Shown: positions 32,229 to 43,823, counted from the stretch's first letter. The stretch: DNA of 64,000 bases from Scilla litardierei (GCA_030789695.1 CM061142.1:571507281-571571280), one strand, 5' to 3'. Notes: generated from the sequence alone by a model not told the origin. Numbers and translations are program-made.

Positions 32229-35200
32229 TCACCCGTGATCTAGGATATCCCAGTTCTCCAAAGCAGCAGCCAATTTGTTATCTCGTATCTCTTCCCCAGC
32301 AAATTTCCGCATAGCAATCCGCACATCAGCACTGACGTCTTCAAACAGCGCGACCTTGGATCTCGATGATTTGTCGAAAGTACGCCTGTTGCGTTCCCTC
32401 CATAAATGCCAAACTAATACCGATAGAATTTGCTTAGCAAGTTGACTGAGCACTCCATTTTGACCGAAAGTGGCAGCAAGATGCCGAGCAATTGCTTCCA
32501 GCGAGTGATCCTGAGGGGTGCTAGAGCCCAACTTCAGCATAGCGCGCTGCAACATATAGGAAGAGAAATTACATTTGAAAAAAATGTGATCTATGCACTC
32601 CAAATTCCCTTCATCACATAGGCAGCAATCCGTAGGGAGAGAGAGTCCCCATTTAGCTAAGGTGTCGCGTGTAAGAAGTTTGCCTCTGAGAGCTCGAAGT
32701 AATGTCAGGGACATCTTAGGTATATAGTTTTTATACGAAATAAGCTTATAGTTGGGGAATGGGGCACCTCTGGAGCGGATATTATCCCAAGCCTCTCTGA
32801 ATTTGAAATGCGGACTAGGCTTCCAATGCCACGAGTCAGGACCTGGATTTAATTTCACTGCTTGCAGTATTGGCATAATATGGCGAATAGAGTCATCATC
32901 CCGCCAGCAACTTCCATCCCAATAATCATGAACTCGCAATTTACTAGCCCCACTTGGAATGTAAAATTGATCTTTAAGCGGGCCACACGGTAGCCAATTA
33001 TCGTGCCAAAAGAGTGTGTCCTTACCATCACCCACCTTCCTCATTATAAGTTTTTGTGAGTAACTTCTGCATTTTAGGAGGAACTTCCATGTACCAGAAT
33101 GGAGCACCGACCCTGTTGTTTCATAGAAATATTTCACGTCATTATATTTACCTCTCATATAATCAGCCCATAGGCCCTTGGAATTCAGCAACCGCCAAGT
33201 GAGCTTGACACCTGAAGCAAGGTTAAGCTCGGATAAGAGCCTGAGACCAACTCCACCTTCAGTCTTTGGTTTGCAAATTTCCGGCCATGCCCAATTTTTA
33301 ATAGAACCCCAAATGAATTTCCTACAAAGTGAGTTCAGGGCACGTAAGACAGTAGAAGGTATTCTATAAACCTGAGACCAGAAGGCAATCATCCCATAGA
33401 GCACAGTTCTAACCAGCTCGATCCTTCCAGCAATCGATAAGGCTGAAGAAGTCCACCCACTCATCCTCCTTTTGCATTTGTCAATCAGCCTGTTGTAGGA
33501 AAGTGATTTCGGATAATTGGAAGATAGAGGAAGACCCACGTAAGTGGTAATGGTAGATGACAGCTTGGCCCCAATATAATCAGCAAGGGAATTAGGGTCT
33601 TTGACTCCTTTACTAAACATAGCTACACTCTTGCCCAATTAGTTTCCAAGACTGTAAAGTTTTTGAACTCTGCCAACAAGTTTTTCAGCCCCGCCAAAGA
33701 GTTTGTATTAGCCCGACAGAAAATAAGCAAGTCGTCTGCGAATAATAGGTGGGAGATAGAACTTTCCCTCCTCATTGGTTGAATGGAACCTTTTGTAAGA
33801 TGTTTTGCCATCAGAAGAGAAAAGGCTTCCATGACAATGACAAATAAAAAAGGGGAAAGAGGATCCCCTTGCCTTAGGCCTCTATTACCCCCGAAGAAGC
33901 CTGTAGGAGAGCCATTAACCATCACAGAGTAAGTAGGTGTAGAAATGCATTCCTTTATCCAGCTTATGAAAGTATAACCAAAACCCATCTGGTGAAGGAT
34001 GAAGTAAACAAATTCTCGGTTAACACTGCCAAACGCCTTTTTAAGGTCTAGTTTAATGCAGGCCCTGGAGCCCATGGGGTTGCTGAAATCTCTGATCTGC
34101 TCGTGGGCCAAGAGGGTACAATCAGAGAGAAGTCTGCCTTCCAGGAAAGCCGCCTGATTGGGGGATATTAAATGTGAATAATCAATTTTAATCTGTTGCA
34201 GATGATCTTGCTGATTATTTTGTAGGCCACGTTACAGCAGGCAATTGGCCTGTAGTCTCCGAGGCTGGAAGCATTAGAACTTTTGGGGACCAAAGTAAGG
34301 AAGGTATGGTTAACCTGCTTTAGGAGGGAACCTGATTTGAAGAAAGATTGGATGGCTGCCACCACATCATTCGCAACAATCCCCCAGTGATGTTGAAAGA
34401 AGGAGCCATTAAACCCGTCTGGACCAGGAGCCTTGGTAGGACCAATTTGGAATACAGCTTTCTTAATTTCGTCCCAAGAGGCCATTCTTTCTAGCCAAAT
34501 CGTCGCTTCAGTGGTAATCTTCTTTTTAGGCACCATCTTAGGGAATATCTGCCAGTAGTGAGACTGGTTATATAGCTCATCATAGAAAGAAGTAGCTTCT
34601 GATTTCAGCTGGTCATAAGATTTACTTTGTCCTCCATTAACATCCACCAGGTGATTAAGATTGTTGTGACAATGCCGGGCTCTCATTGCGTTGTAGAAGA
34701 ATTTGGTATTCCTGTCTCCCAGCTCCAGCCAATCTTGTCTGCTCTTTTGGCGATACATCTCTTCTTCAGCATCAAGAAGATTGGCCAACTCAAGAGATAG
34801 TATCCTTTCCTTTTCCTGCAGCTCACGGTCAAAGTGAATTGAGCTATTTGACCTGACTTCTTCAAGGAGCCCCCTACATTGAAGTATCCGATTGCCAGCA
34901 AGGTTGCTTCTAGCCCAATGCCGCAACTCATATTTGACCCTACTTAATTTTTTAGTCAAAATGTACATACGGGTACCATAAAAAGGCTCTCTCCATACAG
35001 CTTCTACAATTTCATTGTATCCTGGCATATGAACCCAGTGATTGAAATATTTGAAGGGCTTCGGGTCAGTATGTACCTGGGTATGGAGATGAACCATCAT
35101 CGGAGAGTGATCGCTGGTGAGAGGTTCAAGGTATTCGAAATAAGAGTTAGGTAGCTTGTCAATCCAGGTTACATTGCACAAGACCCTATCAAGCTGAGCC

Positions 35201-35784
35201 GTAATACGCTCCTTCCCGACACGCCTGTTACACCAGCTGAAACGTGAACCCGTACTTTTGAGCTCCTGTATGTGGGAATCACTTGCACAAGAGTTGAAGT
35301 CATTTACTAACTTAGAGTCCAGCTTCCGCCCTCCCAGCTTGTCCCCAGAATTCAAAACAATATTGAAGTCCCCCCCAACCAACCACGGGTAATTTGAGAC
35401 ACTTGCAGTAGCGTTTTTTAAATGATCCCAAAGCACTCTCCTGTCGGCACTGACATTAGACCCATAAACTCCAGTGAGGATAAACACAAAACCCCCAACA
35501 TTAGTACATCGTACAGTAATATGTTGAGAAGAGGAAGAGATAGTGGAAGCTTGCCAGGTTGAAGGATCAAATCCCATAAGAATGCGGCCTCCTCTATGAT
35601 GAGTGAAGTTATCAATTGTTAGCCAATCCCTGGGGAGACATGATTTATTCTTCGCAGAACAGGTCTTCAATTTAGTTTCAAGTAGAACAACCATTATCGG
35701 CTTCAATGCCCGTAGCCTATCCCTCAAATCACGACGTCGCTCAGCGTTATTCAGACCTCTTGTATTCCAGAAAAAGATAGTCAT
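32229..35784 (-). pseudogene. LINE ORF2: endonuclease / reverse transcriptase / zf-RVT, two frameshifts
   Basis: This would be the enzyme that nicks the target DNA and copies LINE RNA into it. The start at 35784 overlaps the ORF1 stop in an ATGA. The EEP endonuclease fills residues 1-235: WNTRGLN at 6-12, E37, GGDFN at 137-141, SDHSPM at 224-229. The RT begins near residue 440 (GPTKAPGPDGFNGSFF, then DYRPIACCNV). A one-base frameshift near 34170-34180 moves it to the frame of 33623-34111, which holds GLRQGDPLSPFLF and the catalytic FADD (LLFADDLLIF). A second one-base shift near 33640 leads to the frame of 32229-33638, whose end has the zf-RVT cysteines (CCLCDEGNLECIDHIFFKC). No RNase H domain is seen. 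Length and domain order are normal for plant L1. Confidence 0.9.
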
Positions 35785-37535
35785 TGATTAGATGCTGGGG
35801 TGGGAGTTTGCCCAGCTTCCTTTAGCCGTGCACTTTTGCGAGTTGATACTACAACTTTGGGGGATGGAGGGATTTTCTGCATTTGAGAAGAGCCTACATT
35901 CAGGCGTAGGGAAGTTTGCTCTTCTACCCATTCTGGATTGTCAATGACCAATATCTCAGGGATGCCCTCCATATCCTTGGCTGGGTGCTCTTCCAGGAGG
36001 GAAGCATTAGCAATGCAGTGGGAAGGATGAATTTCTTCGGAGCAATTGCCATTGTGTAATGTTTCTACCGGTTTTATTGCAGCATTGCTTGTTGAAGTTG
36101 GATAATTCAAAACCACCGTAGGTTGCACAACAGAATCTGGGAATGATTGAGGGGAGCTAATATTGTCTGTGATAGAAGTATCAGGTCGCCAAATGTGTTT
36201 GAGACAAAGCACAAATTTCAGACAACCAACAACCTTCCTTAGCTTCCGAATGCTAGAACTTGCTTCTGACAAATGAACACCCCCAGAATCACAAGGAAAT
36301 TCACCCGGAGCCTGTTCTGTGACCACTTCTGAATTGCCTGGCAAATCAGTTGCGACAGGTGCAATAGGATCAACTGGAGGGCTATGAGCATGCTCTCCTT
36401 TCAAGGGACATTGATTGTCTGTCTGACCAAAGCAGACACAGTGACTGCACTGTGGTGGTTCACCTTCGTACTTCGTCTCAATTTTTAGTAAAGAACCGTC
36501 ATCCAGTTCAATGTCCACCTCCCGAGGAAGAGGCCTCTTAGATTCCACCTCTACGAGGCACCTGGCGTAAGTGATTCTCTCTAATTTAGATGTAGCCCGA
36601 TCCAAGCAAAGCGGGACTCCAATCACCGAACATATTATGTTTAGTACCTCCATATTCAACATATTTAGGGGGATCCCATGTAGCTGAACCCACACAGGGA
36701 CAGACGTCAGGATGTCACGATCATGGCGTAGGCTTGGGCTCCACCGCTTTAGTACAACAAGACGCCCATCAAAAAGCCAAGGCCCCACATGAAGAATTCT
36801 TTCACAGTCTTCCTTAGACTCAAACCTGAAGTAGAAAAAGCCGTTGTCTTTACTATAGATTTGGAGTCTTTGCCTTGGCTTCCACATCCTCTCCGGCCAA
36901 GCTTGAATCTGGCTGTAGAATGGGACTTCCCCGAGCACATACCCTACAAGAGTTGTTTCCCAGTATTTAGATCCCTTCTCCAAAAGCTCACCAGGAACTT
37001 TGGCGTAGCTGGAACCATCATCTCGGATCTTTGGTGGAACGAAGGTCATACCCATATCCTCCCCGTATTTGCGACGATTAGAACATACCTCCGACCAAGA
37101 TAATTTTGCCGCTGATGGATTAATATTAATCGGGACAGAATTTATTTGGGGCAACTTATCAAACACCTTGTCCGCATTTCCCACCCATGGGGATTTCCGG
37201 TAGGTCTGAGGCTTACCCTGTCCCCAAAGCTTTCTAACAAGGGGTTGTTTATGTGTTGTGCCCTGCCTCGCACCCCTGTTGAAGGGAGCATGTTCCGGCA
37301 TAGATCTTGGTTTTGGCCGCTGCACCAGTTTCCAGCCATCCCCTTCCCGAAGATTTAGATCGCTTTGAGCGTATCCCCCATCAGCCAAGCTCCTAGGCGT
37401 AGCCGCTTTCCCTCCATCATCCAAGCTCCTAGGCGTAGCCGCCGCTTTCCCTCCATCAGCCGCCGTTGCTACATTAGGTTGAGAACTGCTGGCGCCGGGA
37501 TCGCCCCAGCTCCCCCTCCGAATGTTACGCATCAT
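35781..37535 (-). CDS. LINE ORF1: DUF4283 / zinc-knuckle nucleic-acid-binding protein
   Basis: The open frame of 584 residues is intact. It is the plant L1 ORF1 protein, which binds the LINE RNA. Residues 24-55 contain a short duplication (DGGKAAATPRSL / DGGKAATPRSL). DUF4283 covers about 190-335 (YFRFESKEDCERIL; VWVQLHGIPLNML). The zinc knuckle at 363-376 reads CSHCVCFGQTDNQC: spacing is as in CX2CX4HX4C, but the His is Gln, so metal binding may be impaired. The C-terminal 200 residues are low-complexity and unstructured in appearance. The start is the second or first of two adjacent ATGs at 37532/37535. It shares four bases with ORF2. Confidence 0.88.
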   Translation of the reverse strand: MMRNIRRGSWGDPGASSSQPNVATAADGGKAAATPRSLDDGGKAATPRSLADGGYAQSDLNLREGDGWKLVQRPKPRSMPEHAPFNRGARQGTTHKQPLVRKLWGQGKPQTYRKSPWVGNADKVFDKLPQINSVPININPSAAKLSWSEVCSNRRKYGEDMGMTFVPPKIRDDGSSYAKVPGELLEKGSKYWETTLVGYVLGEVPFYSQIQAWPERMWKPRQRLQIYSKDNGFFYFRFESKEDCERILHVGPWLFDGRLVVLKRWSPSLRHDRDILTSVPVWVQLHGIPLNMLNMEVLNIICSVIGVPLCLDRATSKLERITYARCLVEVESKRPLPREVDIELDDGSLLKIETKYEGEPPQCSHCVCFGQTDNQCPLKGEHAHSPPVDPIAPVATDLPGNSEVVTEQAPGEFPCDSGGVHLSEASSSIRKLRKVVGCLKFVLCLKHIWRPDTSITDNISSPQSFPDSVVQPTVVLNYPTSTSNAAIKPVETLHNGNCSEEIHPSHCIANASLLEEHPAKDMEGIPEILVIDNPEWVEEQTSLRLNVGSSQMQKIPPSPKVVVSTRKSARLKEAGQTPTPASNQ

Positions 37536-37538
37536 AGG

Positions 37539-37539
<1 letters not shown>

Positions 37540-37627
<88 letters not shown>
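37540..37627. repeat. (TA)n microsatellite, about 44 units
   Basis: An uninterrupted TA run borders the LINE 5' end. It is the continuation of the TA/CA microsatellite at 15134-15195 once the Helitrons and LINE are removed. Peptides of alternating Ile and Tyr in the frames crossing it are artefacts. Confidence 0.95.
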
Positions 37628-37629
<2 letters not shown>

Positions 37630-37986
37630 ATCACATGGGTACAAAATGCATGTACATCACCATGTACATCAAAACGAACAAAATACAACATGATCCATAT
37701 ACCAACACTACACAAAATAACCTCATAAGACGACACTCGAACACTTAAACCAAAAATATATATAAGAGTGAGTGTCCCTAGGAGCAGCAAAGGAGGAAGC
37801 TAAATCAATCTAGAATCCCTGAGACACTGGGTCAATGGGGACATCCTCTGGAGGAGGAGGAGCTGCAGCAGCAACACCCTGAGTAGCAGATACACCAGGA
37901 TGCACAATAATCTCAGTGATGATAGGCAGTGGAGGCAGACGAGGCTGAGGTGGAAAAAAGCGTCTGAGGTGCTCAGGGAAGGGCAT
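37628..37986 (-). other. SIRE internal sequence between ORF3 and the microsatellite
   Basis: Directly after the ORF3 stop on the minus strand the sequence stays open for some 60 codons with Pro-rich content (PPPPEDVPIDPVSQ), so ORF3 may once have been longer. The outer part (37628-37790) is AT-rich and non-coding. Confidence 0.5.
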
Positions 37987-39209
37987 ACCCTAATGCTGGA
38001 ACGACAAGAAGGCCAACTCATAAAGACCAGAAACCATCTCAAACAGAATGTCATAAGAGGAAGGAACAGTGGTAGATGGCTGGTCAGTAGGAGGAGTAGT
38101 GGAAGACGATGGAGCGGATGTGGATTGCCTCTTCTTAGATGCAGACTGCAGAGCCAAAGATTTCGACTTCGCAGAAGCATCTAGAAGAGGACCAAAAGGT
38201 AAAGGCTCAAAAGGGGTCAAATCAATCCCAAAGTGATGAAAAACAAGCATTAGAAGACCGCCATAAGGAATCTGGGAAGAAGCAGTAGTAAACTCGACCT
38301 TGTCCATCCTATCAAGGAGAACGCCGGCCCAGTTTACTGATATGCCAGAAAAGATCGCGTACATACACCTAAGGATCTCCTGGGAGGGCTGGTCTGAAGA
38401 TCCATACTTCGACAGGATGTTGGACTTCACCACAAGGTGAACAGCCCAACCCCTCGCCGAGAACATGGATGACCTAACACCAGAAGAAAGAACAAAGGGG
38501 ATCTCACGAAACATGTCACATAGGACAGTTTGATCAAGCTCACTAACATTTAAAATAGAAATGTCAGCAGGAAGGGACCCAGAGGAGGAAATCCTAAGAA
38601 TGGTCCCTAAAAGAGTAGGATCAATATGAATTTGGGTCCCCTGGATGACAATGTCAATAACGCCAGTGTTTGCATAGTCACCGCGAATGCGGTTAGCATA
38701 GAAAAGCTTAACCAAAAATGGGTAAGCACGAGGGGATTCGCTGTGGGACAAGCGAAAGAGGTCAGCCAAGCGAGTAGCAGAGAGGATCTCTGATAGTCTC
38801 TCAGTGGTGAAAGCAGGATAAACAATGAATCGCTTTTGAAGGAGCTTGATCCCGAGGATAGAATGGAATTTTGCCAAGCACAGGTCGTCACAGCAAATAG
38901 GAATGAGGGGATCAGAAGGAGGCACGACGGGTCTTTAATGATCGGAGCTAGACTCAGACTGAGAAGGTGAAGCATCGGCGCAAGGCATATTGATGCGAAC
39001 ACCAACAGGCTTGCACGGACGCTTTACGAGGGGCTAAGCTTCAGGCGAGGAAGAAGCAGACGAAGGAGAATAACCCCACGAAGAAGAGCGAGAGGGAGAA
39101 GCTGGTTTCTTGGTGTGAACCTTGTAAGGTTGTTTGTTTTGGCAATGGTTGGCTTGGAGATCCTAGCACGCTTAGGAGCAACAGCTTTCCCTCTGTTTTT
39201 GGGAGCCAT
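37987..39209 (-). pseudogene. SIRE ORF3: putative plant transposon protein domain
   Basis: The frame between RNase H and the 3' LTR starts at 39209 (MAPKNRGKAVAPKRARISKP, a basic, possibly nuclear-targeting start). After frameshifts it continues as a 311-residue frame ending at 37987 (ORF 37990-38925). The central part, with YPFLVKLFYANRIRGDY, VIDIVIQGTQIHIDP and LLGTILRI, resembles the Pfam 'putative plant transposon protein' domain found downstream of pol in many plant retroelements; its function is unknown. The C-terminal part is Ser/Thr/Pro-rich (SAPSSSTTPPTDQPSTT). An env-like role has been proposed for ORF3 of SIRE relatives, but I see no signal peptide or convincing membrane segment here. 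Confidence 0.62.
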
Positions 39210-40147
39210 TGCACAATCAAACGATGAAGTTGAAAGGAACAGCATGAAAGAAAAAACGAAAGGAAGCAAACCTAATCCGAGATGGAGGAGAGACAGTCGA
39301 CCAAGCAGTCAAGAGACGCAATCGAAAGATCGACGAGTGGAAATCGACGGCAGAGTGATCGACTGGGAAGTTTGAAAGGGGAGACGAAAGGATTTTCTGT
39401 CAAATGAGAGAGAAAGCATTCGATCGAATCGAATGATCTCGATGATATAATGAGGGGTCAAATGAATCTGGACTGTTGGATCGAAAAATCGACGACTCAG
39501 ATCAAATTAACGAACCTCCACAATAGGAGACAGTCGAATGATATACAATTGTCACTCGACTGGTTGAAATGATAAGAGATGAGCTTAGGTTGACAGACAG
39601 TCGACTGTTGGGTAACTTACAGTCGCCTGTCCGTGAGACAGTCGGCTGTATTTTACGCATCAGTCGACTGACTGAGAATCAATAAAATCGATGATAGAAA
39701 CAGAGACTACTAACGAAATGGACAGGCACCCGATGACCAAAATGCAGTTACCTGTTGATCCAATAGTCAACTGTAAAGTCGTCATCAGTCGCCTGGGCGA
39801 AAGATACAGTCTGCTTAAAGAGAAGATAGAGTAGGATAGTCGACTGTCGAAGGAATGACAGTCGTCTGTCCTGGTCCAAAAATGCATAGTGAGGTTAAAA
39901 TCCAGAGGATAGGCACAACTCACCCTAGGACCTATACTCTAACACAAAACTCATCACGAAATCAATATCAAAAGATAAATCATTTATTACACAAACCTCT
40001 TAAAACAGTCCGAAGACACATGAAAACAATGAAATCTCAATAGCCTTTCTTAAAACAAATATATGAGTAACATATAATATATCAAATGAAGATAGGCAAC
40101 ATGATGATATGAGTTCAAAAAAATGATATTACAAGAAAGTTGAACTC
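39210..40147 (-). other. SIRE internal non-coding zone with palindromic motifs
   Basis: From 39290 to 39870 there are about a dozen copies of the CAGTCGACTG-type motif also found in the U3 (for example near 39598-39610, 39660, 39836 and 39855). The first part (39240-39520) is rich in GATCGA and TCGAAT words. No ORF is supported. It separates the RNase H stop from ORF3 and could be the promoter or leader for a separate ORF3 transcript; this is an inference. Confidence 0.6.
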
Positions 40148-41620
40148 CTAAATCTCATATTCACCCATAATCCCTAATTCTCCATGCAACCTCACAAATG
40201 AATCTTCTTTAAGAGGTTTTGTGAAGACGTCGGTGATTTTTTTTTGGGTTTCAATGTATTCTAAGATGATGTCCTTCTTAGCTATATGATCGTTGATAAA
40301 GTGGTGTCTCACATCTATGTGTTTGCTACGGGAGTGATGTACCGGATTCTTGGAAAGACATATAGCACTTTGGTTATCAACCATGATAGTGCAAGTATCA
40401 CAATTGACACCATAGTCCTTAAGAGAGTGTCTCATCCAAAGAACTTGTGCATATGCAAGACCCGCGACAATATATTCCGCTTCAGTCGTGGATAATGATA
40501 CCGAGTTCTATTTTTTGAAGAACCAAGAAACTAGGGAATTTCCTAGGAAATGGCAAGTGCCACTAGTACTCTTCCTATCAGATTTTCATCCGGCAAAGTC
40601 GGTATTACTGTATGAGATTAACTCATGTACTAAATTTAAGGTAAAGTAACCCATAATCTAGTGAATGATTGAGATAACGAAAAATTCGTTTAACCGCAAT
40701 CAAGTGTGACTCCTTAGGTCTAGCTTGATATCTAGCACACAAGCATATGGAAAACATGATATCGGGCCTACTAGCAGTTAAATAGAGTAAGTTACCAATC
40801 ATACCTCGATACAGACGAACGTCAACATCTTTTCCGTTCTCGTCCTTGTGTAGATCGGTTGTCGTACTCATGGGAGTCCTTTTGCTTGAAGACGATTCCA
40901 TCCCGAATAGCTTGATAAGCTCCCCTATGTACTTGGTTTGATGTATGAAAGTCACATCCTTCATTTACCGAAATTATAGTCCAAGGAAGTAGTTGAGCTC
41001 ACCCATATGGCTCATCTCGAATTCATCCTTCATAGACTTAGAAAATTCTTAGCAAAGATTAAAGTTAGTAGAACCAAATATAATATCGTCTACATAAACT
41101 TGAATCAATAGGATGTTATTTTCATAATCCTTAATAAAAAGAGTTAAATCAACTTCACCCATTTTAAAACCTAAATTCAAAAGAAAGGTTTTGAGTCGAT
41201 CATACCAAGCTCTAGGGCTTGTCTCAACCCATACAACGCTTTCTTGAGTTTGAAAACATGGTTTGGAAATTTTTCATGTATGAAACCAGATGGTTGAGAA
41301 ACATAAACTTCTTCATTAACAATACCATTTAAAATGCACTTTTAACATCCATTTGAAACAATTTGAAATTCTTATGAGATGCAAAAGATAAAAGCAATCT
41401 AATAGCTTCTAATCTAGCTACAGGGGCAAAGGATTCTTCGAAATCGATACCTTCTTCTTGCAGGTAGCCTTGAGCTACTAAGCTTGCTTTGTTCCTTGTG
41501 ATGACCTCGTTCTTATTGGTCTTGTTCTTGAAGATCCACTTGGTCCCAATAACTTGGTGACCACTTGGAAGAGGAACGAGCTCCCAAACTTCCAATTTCT
41601 CTTAAATTGCATGAGCTCTT
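40148..41620 (-). pseudogene. SIRE pol: reverse transcriptase and RNase H, broken
   Basis: The RT start is in the frame of 41329-41595: [20 protein letters not shown], then [18 protein letters not shown] and [10 protein letters not shown] missing T directly after it puts TAA in frame where AFLNG is expected. The YVDD motif can be read in the complement of about 41085-41100. The connection domain is in 40623-40964 (RGMIGNLLYLTASRPDI). RNase H ends the polyprotein in 40148-40435 (CTIMVDNQSAICLSKNPVHH; HIDVRHHFI; DVFTKPL). Several stops and shifts make it inactive. The same T deletion is present in the host copy at 513-518. Confidence 0.92.
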
Positions 41621-41639
41621 CTTCCATTGTCACTATCCA

Positions 41640-43200
41640 AGAGCTATCCTCACATGCTTCTTGGATGTTCTTTAGCTCAATGGTAGAGACAAATGCGCAA
41701 TGAGAGAATTCTTCAACTCTAGACCTCGTTCGAACACCCACACCAATATCTCCAATAATTTAGTCATGAGGATGGTTGCGAACGGTTGGGTAGGATTTGG
41801 GAATTCCTGCATCACTTGGAACATCTTCAACAATCTCATTAGTAGTGTTAGTCTCAATAATAAAATCATTAATCTTAACATTACTAAGAGAATCACATAT
41901 AGCATCCACATTATCATCTATAACATGAGAAGAATCAAACTCTTCATAAAATGATACATGTAATGATTCCTCAATCGTTGAAGAGATTTTGTTGTATATC
42001 CGGTAAGCTTTGCTACATGTGGAATATCCAACAAAAATCCCTTTATCGGATCTTGGCTCAAATTTATCTAAGTTACCAAAGGTGTTCTTGATAAAACATT
42101 TTGAACCAAAAACTCGAAAATATTTAACTTGAGACTTTTTGTCATAAAAGAACTCAAAACAAGTTTTGTTCGTTCGGGGTCTCACTAGGATCCTATTGAG
42201 CACATAACAGCCGTGTGCACCGCTTCTGCCCAAAATTGTAGTCCAAGATGACTATCATGGATCATGGTACGAGCACACTCAATAAGAGTCCTATTCTTCT
42301 CTCTACAACACCATTTTGTGATGGTGCACGAGGAAAAGAGAAGTTGTGAGTTATCCCGGTGTCATCACAAAACTTTGTAAAAGACTCATTCTCAAATTAT
42401 CCTCCATGATCACTACGGATAGTGATAATGGTGGATCCTAAGAGATTCTGAATTTTCTTTGTAAATATGGTAAACTCTTCAAAGGCTTCATTCTTATTAG
42501 TTAAAAATAAAACCCAAGTAAATCTAGAGAAGTCGTCAACGAGAACTAATCCATAATGAGCATTGCCTAAAGAAGCCGTTCTAGTTGGCCCAAACAAATC
42601 TAGATAAAGTAATCCTAGAGGCCTCTTAGAAGTTATGCCTTCTTTAAGCTTGAAAGATGATTTACTAAGTTTACCTCTTTGACATGAATCACAAAAGTTT
42701 TTCTTACTAAAAGCAATTTTTGGAAAACCTTTGACTAGATCATGCTTAGCTAACTTAGATAAGTGCTTGAAATGAACATGACCAAAACGGCGATGCCATA
42801 ATAGTTGTTCATTTGTATTAGCAACTAAGCAATGTTCTACGGTTTTAGGCAAGCTCAAATAATAAATATTTTTATGCCTAATACCGGTAAATAAAACGTG
42901 TGAATTAGAATCAACAATTTTACACAAGCCTTCTCCAAAGTTAACCTTGTAATCTTTGTCACAAAGTTGACTAATGGAGATGAGGTTATGACACAAACCA
43001 CTAACTAAAAATACATTAGTAATTAAAGGTTTGGAGGAATTTCCGACTATACCTACTCCAATAATGGTTCCCTTTTGGTTACCTCCAAAAGTGACAGTTG
43101 CACCATCCTTGATGCTAATCACTTCGGAGAGCAATGCGGGATCTCCCGTCATGTGTTTGGAGCAACCACTGTCGAGAATCCATCCTTTCCTTTTAGAGTT
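41640..43200 (-). pseudogene. SIRE pol: protease and integrase, broken
   Basis: The protease active site reads WILDSGCSKHMTGD at about 43150-43190 (DSG intact). The GAG-pre-integrase zinc finger is in 42397-43152 (LLWHRRFGHVHFKHL, then CDSCQRGKLS; HHCC). The integrase core follows (LYLDLFGPTRTASLG; VLVDDFSRFTWVLF; then IRSDHGG and TAA instead of Glu at about 42400). The core continues with THNFSFPRAP...QNGVV in another frame, and the C-terminal part in 41760-42233 (VFGSKCFIKN; KGIFVGYS). The stop after SDHGG and frame breaks near 42230-42330 inactivate it. Confidence 0.92.
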
Positions 43201-43823
43201 AATTTGACCTTTATTGTTCTCTTTCTTTCTCTTGGGTACTCACATAGTATACCATAAGCTCATGGTACCCAATTTTTGTTGGGTCTAAGGGATTAGCCCT
43301 TTGGAAGCCAAGTCCAAGTGGACTTTCGCTTCCCAACATAATTACCATTATTAATAACATCTGAAAATAGGAATCAACATAGGCATTCCTATCATTTAAG
43401 CTAATGTTCTTAGGACCCCAAATAGTGTATGTTTTGGGTGTCCTTTTCCTAGTTACATGCATAGTTGTTAGATTTCTATGTGGTGCATGCTTCTTAGGAA
43501 CATGTGTTCTAGCATAAAAATGAGGAGGTGGATATGTATTAGACATATGAGTATTGTATGCATGCTTGGGAACATGCATGTTGTATGAAACATACGGGTC
43601 ATGCATGACATAAGGAGGGTGTGCATACATGTAAGAATGATGCGCATGAGCATATGGGTGTATAGGAGCACATACATGAGTATTTCTCATGTGTGGGTTT
43701 GCACGTGTCCGTGGGTGTGGAGCATAGAAAGTGTCACGAGTATCCACTTGTGAAGTCGGAGATTTCCTACGTGGATGAAGGTTGGTGTATATGTAAACAT
43801 GGCTTCTCTTTTGATTTCCACCC
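43201..43823 (-). pseudogene. SIRE gag-pol linker, His/Tyr-rich
   Basis: The open stretch between the gag coiled coil and the protease is very rich in His, Tyr, Pro and Met (HAHHSYMYAHPPYVMHDPY, MRNTHVCAPIHPYAHAHH). It ends with KNISLNDRNAYVDSYF and the DPTKIGYHELM segment. The host copy has the same linker at 50640-51322. Such a linker is usual between gag and protease in SIRE-like elements. The solo LTR at 43824 interrupts its N-terminal side, and a frame change lies near 43747. Confidence 0.75.

Larger units (their letters stand above)
32004..37537 (-). mobile_element. L1-type LINE retrotransposon, nearly full length
   Basis: The minus-strand order is ORF1 (DUF4283, zinc knuckle), ORF2 (endonuclease, RT, zf-RVT) and a 3' UTR of about 225 bp. 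This is the plant L1 layout. The ATG of ORF1 lies only a few bases from the (TA)n repeat, so the 5' UTR is missing or the copy is slightly truncated. No clear poly(A) tail is seen; the low-coordinate edge at about 32000-32010 is TA-rich, like the high-coordinate edge, so a short TA-rich target duplication is possible. Only two single-base frameshifts are visible over 5.5 kb, so the insertion is fairly young. Both edges are approximate. Confidence 0.88.

Noticed and set aside
37365..37790. ORFs across the (TA)n repeat on both strands
   Set aside because: They encode alternating Ile-Tyr runs from the microsatellite and no domain.
43211..43747. His/Tyr-rich ORF as an independent metal-binding protein
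   Set aside because: The same linker is found at the same place in the sister SIRE copy between gag and protease, so it is part of the polyprotein.
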